DNA of 22,514 nucleotides, from the NCBI GenBank assembly GCA_050729115.1, contig JBOHKK010000054.1:1-22514 (forward strand), read 5' to 3'. The stretch is from JBKPNX01 sp050729115 (GTDB taxonomy: Bacteria; Pseudomonadota; Alphaproteobacteria; Geminicoccales; Geminicoccaceae). Of this stretch, positions 20,925 to 22,514 are shown one piece after another (position 1 is the stretch's first letter; each line of letters starts with the position of its first letter). The translations under genes and the position numbers were made by a program. Below the pieces are notes generated by a model. The model did no database searches. It was not told the DNA's origin and saw only the letters and a list, made by a program, of their open reading frames with translations.

Positions 20925-22436
20925 ATGCGCTTCGTCCTGGCCGAGATGATGCACGAGACCAACACCTTCTCGCCCATCCCGACGCCGCTCGAGGCGTTCT
21001 CGATGGGGACCGGCCGCGCCGGTCCCGTGTTCGGGACCGAGGCGGCGCGCGCGCGGTTCGAGGGGACCAACACCTCCCTGGGCGGTCTGATCGAAGTGGC
21101 GCGGGAGGCCGGCGCCGAGATCGCCATCCCCATCGCCGGCGACGCGCCGCCGAGCGGTCCCGTGGCGGATGCCGCCTTCGAGACGTTCGCCGGCGCGATC
21201 ACCGCGGCGGCGGCGAGCGGCTGCGACGCCGTCCTTCTGGCCCTGCACGGCGCCATGGTGACCGCGACCCACGACGACGGCGAGGGCGAGCTGGTGCGCC
21301 GGATCCGCGCGGTCGCCCCGGAGGTGCCGATCGCGGTCGCGCTCGACTTTCACGCCAACCTGAGCCGGACCATGGTCGAGGGCGCCACGGTCGTCGCCGG
21401 CTACCGCACCTATCCGCACCTCGACATGGCCGAGACCGGGCTGCGCGCCGGGCGCACCCTGGTCCGGGCGCTGCGGGGCGAAGTCGAGCCCGTGCTCCGG
21501 ATGGGCAAGCTGCCCATGCTGACCCACACCTTGAAACAGGGTCACGACGTGGCACCGCTCGAGGACCTCATGGCACGCGCCGTCGCGGCCGAGGGGAACC
21601 GCGAGGTGCTCGCGTGCTCGATCTTCGGCGGCTTTCCGATGGCCGACATCGCCCATGTCGGCTTCACGACCGTGGTCGTGGCCGACGGTGATGCCGCTGC
21701 GGCCGATCGGCTGATCGCCGAGGTTTTGGACCTCGCATGGCGGCGCCGCGCCGAATTCGTTTACGCGGTGGAGCCGATCGAACGGTCGATCGCGGCCGCA
21801 AGACGGCTCGCCCCGGAACCCGAATGCGGTCCGGTCGTCCTGGTCGACCATGGCGACAACGTATTCTCCGGCGGCACTCAGGACGTGATGGCGACGGTCG
21901 CCGAGGCGCTCCGGCAGGAGCTCGACGACATCGCGATCGGCCCGATCTGGGACCCGGCGAGCGTGGCCCGCATGATCGAGGCCGGGGTCGGCCAGGAGGT
22001 GACGCTCGAGCTCGGCGGCAGGACCGCAATGCCGGCACTCGGCCTCAAGGGTGAGCCCCTTCGCGTCAGCGGCCGGGTGCGCCGCATCACCGACGGACGT
22101 TACGTGGTGACCTGCCCGATGATGACCGGGATCGAGCTCGACCACGGCGCGGCCGCGGTCCTGGACATCGGGCGCGCCGAAATCCTGGTGTCGTCCAAGC
22201 GGATGGAGCCGTTCGACCTCGGCGTGTTTCGCCATGCCGGGATCGAGCCGACCGCGAAGCGCTACCTGTTGATCAAGTCGCGCCAGCATTTCCGCGCCGG
22301 CTTCGCGCCGATCGCCCGGCAGATCGTCCTGGTCTCGGGACCCGGCGTGACCAGCTCCGACTACGGCCTGTTCAAGTGGACCAGGGTGCCCCGGCCGCTG
22401 TACCCGCTCGACCCCGAGATGGCTCGGCCGCTCTGA
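20925..22436 (+). CDS. M81 family metallopeptidase, MlrC-like
   Basis: A 503-aa protein starting MRFVLAEMMHETNTFSPIPT, the characteristic N-terminus of the M81/MlrC family. Candidate metal ligands lie in LLALHGAMV (104-112) and in VALDFHANLS (138-147), and the GYRTYPHLDMAETG motif follows. The C-terminal domain has DHGDNVFSGGTQD and ends near SDYGLFKWTRVPRPLYPLDP. The length is standard. GGGAGG about 9 nt before the ATG serves as ribosome site. MlrC cleaves linearised microcystin products in Sphingomonas, but most family members are likely general peptidases or amidohydrolases whose substrate is unknown. It is divergent from the tRNA and stands alone in the visible region. Family call is secure, substrate is not. 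Confidence 0.93.
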   Translation: MRFVLAEMMHETNTFSPIPTPLEAFSMGTGRAGPVFGTEAARARFEGTNTSLGGLIEVAREAGAEIAIPIAGDAPPSGPVADAAFETFAGAITAAAASGCDAVLLALHGAMVTATHDDGEGELVRRIRAVAPEVPIAVALDFHANLSRTMVEGATVVAGYRTYPHLDMAETGLRAGRTLVRALRGEVEPVLRMGKLPMLTHTLKQGHDVAPLEDLMARAVAAEGNREVLACSIFGGFPMADIAHVGFTTVVVADGDAAAADRLIAEVLDLAWRRRAEFVYAVEPIERSIAAARRLAPEPECGPVVLVDHGDNVFSGGTQDVMATVAEALRQELDDIAIGPIWDPASVARMIEAGVGQEVTLELGGRTAMPALGLKGEPLRVSGRVRRITDGRYVVTCPMMTGIELDHGAAAVLDIGRAEILVSSKRMEPFDLGVFRHAGIEPTAKRYLLIKSRQHFRAGFAPIARQIVLVSGPGVTSSDYGLFKWTRVPRPLYPLDPEMARPL

Positions 22437-22448
22437 TACCGGGCTCAC

Positions 22449-22463
22449 AAAGGTGGAACCTTT
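22449..22463 (+). terminator. Weak hairpin after the M81 gene
   Basis: AAAGGT-GGA-ACCTTT forms a 6-bp stem with a 3-nt loop, 13 nt after the stop, followed by ATT. The stem is short and the T-run is part of the stem, so termination is only possible, not certain. Confidence 0.35.
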
Positions 22464-22514
22464 ATTCGCCCGGCATGATCCTTCTTTTGGGGCGCGCGGC
22501 CGCCCAGCCAACCC

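Noticed and set aside
20862..22511. Minus-strand frame of 549 codons opposite the M81 peptidase
   Set aside because: Antisense to a complete family member; His/Asp/Arg-rich shadow composition.
1..22514. CRISPR arrays or insertion sequences
   Set aside because: No regularly spaced direct repeats of 24-40 bp and no transposase frame were found; the repeated sites present are short and regulatory in character.

Overview
The window looks like a stretch of a high-GC alphaproteobacterial chromosome, roughly Rhodospirillales/Hyphomicrobiales-like. The basis is the GC-rich third positions, the ATGA-coupled cassette of small protein, DUF2924 and large serine recombinase, the DUF6511 phage gene, and a Tat-exported copper oxidase. 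A more exact taxon cannot be read from the sequence. About two thirds of it (1 to roughly 15350) appears to be accessory DNA: an integrative element or prophage with two candidate defence modules as cargo. The rest carries a small copper/periplasm cluster, a decayed oxidoreductase locus, a tRNA gene and an M81 peptidase.

Region 1 (1-2838, leftward) is a phage-type homologous-recombination operon: a small protein of unknown role, a Sak4-like AAA_24 ATPase, a probable single-strand-binding partner with a disordered tail, a DUF6511 zinc protein whose N-terminus looks frameshifted, and the start of a RecB/Cas4-like nuclease running off the left edge. Region 2 (2984-3479) holds an excisionase-like HTH_17 gene behind repeated GTGACAT motifs. 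Region 3 (3480-6153, leftward) is a two-gene module: a protein beginning MGHQRLGKLP and a QueC-like PP-loop/zinc enzyme fused to a winged helix. Region 4 (6307-7590, rightward) is an XRE regulator with a clear promoter and palindrome, a translationally coupled secreted thermonuclease, and a small, possibly frameshifted ORF.

Region 5 (7593-12401, leftward) is a compact five-gene envelope operon. It encodes a four-TM coiled-coil protein, an anchored VWA-like protein, a MotA/ExbB-like protein with a long helical tail, a MotB/ExbD-like partner with an acidic residue in its single TM helix, and a 76-aa soluble protein. It resembles the ZorAB motor of Zorya in layout but has no recognisable Zorya effector. 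It is the best candidate here for an undescribed system. Region 6 (12402-15351) has a 517-nt regulatory gap followed by the recombinase cassette. The gap carries a 31-bp element that recurs in inverted orientation at 2895-2925, upstream of the recombination operon, so the two outward-facing mobile-element operons may share one control signal.

Region 7 (15542-18450, leftward) holds a Met-rich multicopper oxidase, a DUF2938 membrane protein and a Met-rich EF-hand protein. Region 8 (18635-20104) holds a GcvA-type LysR regulator and the truncated ends of an alcohol dehydrogenase and an FAD amine oxidase. Region 9 has tRNA-Ser(GCU) and a complete MlrC-like M81 metallopeptidase. No CRISPR array, rRNA or insertion-sequence transposase was seen.
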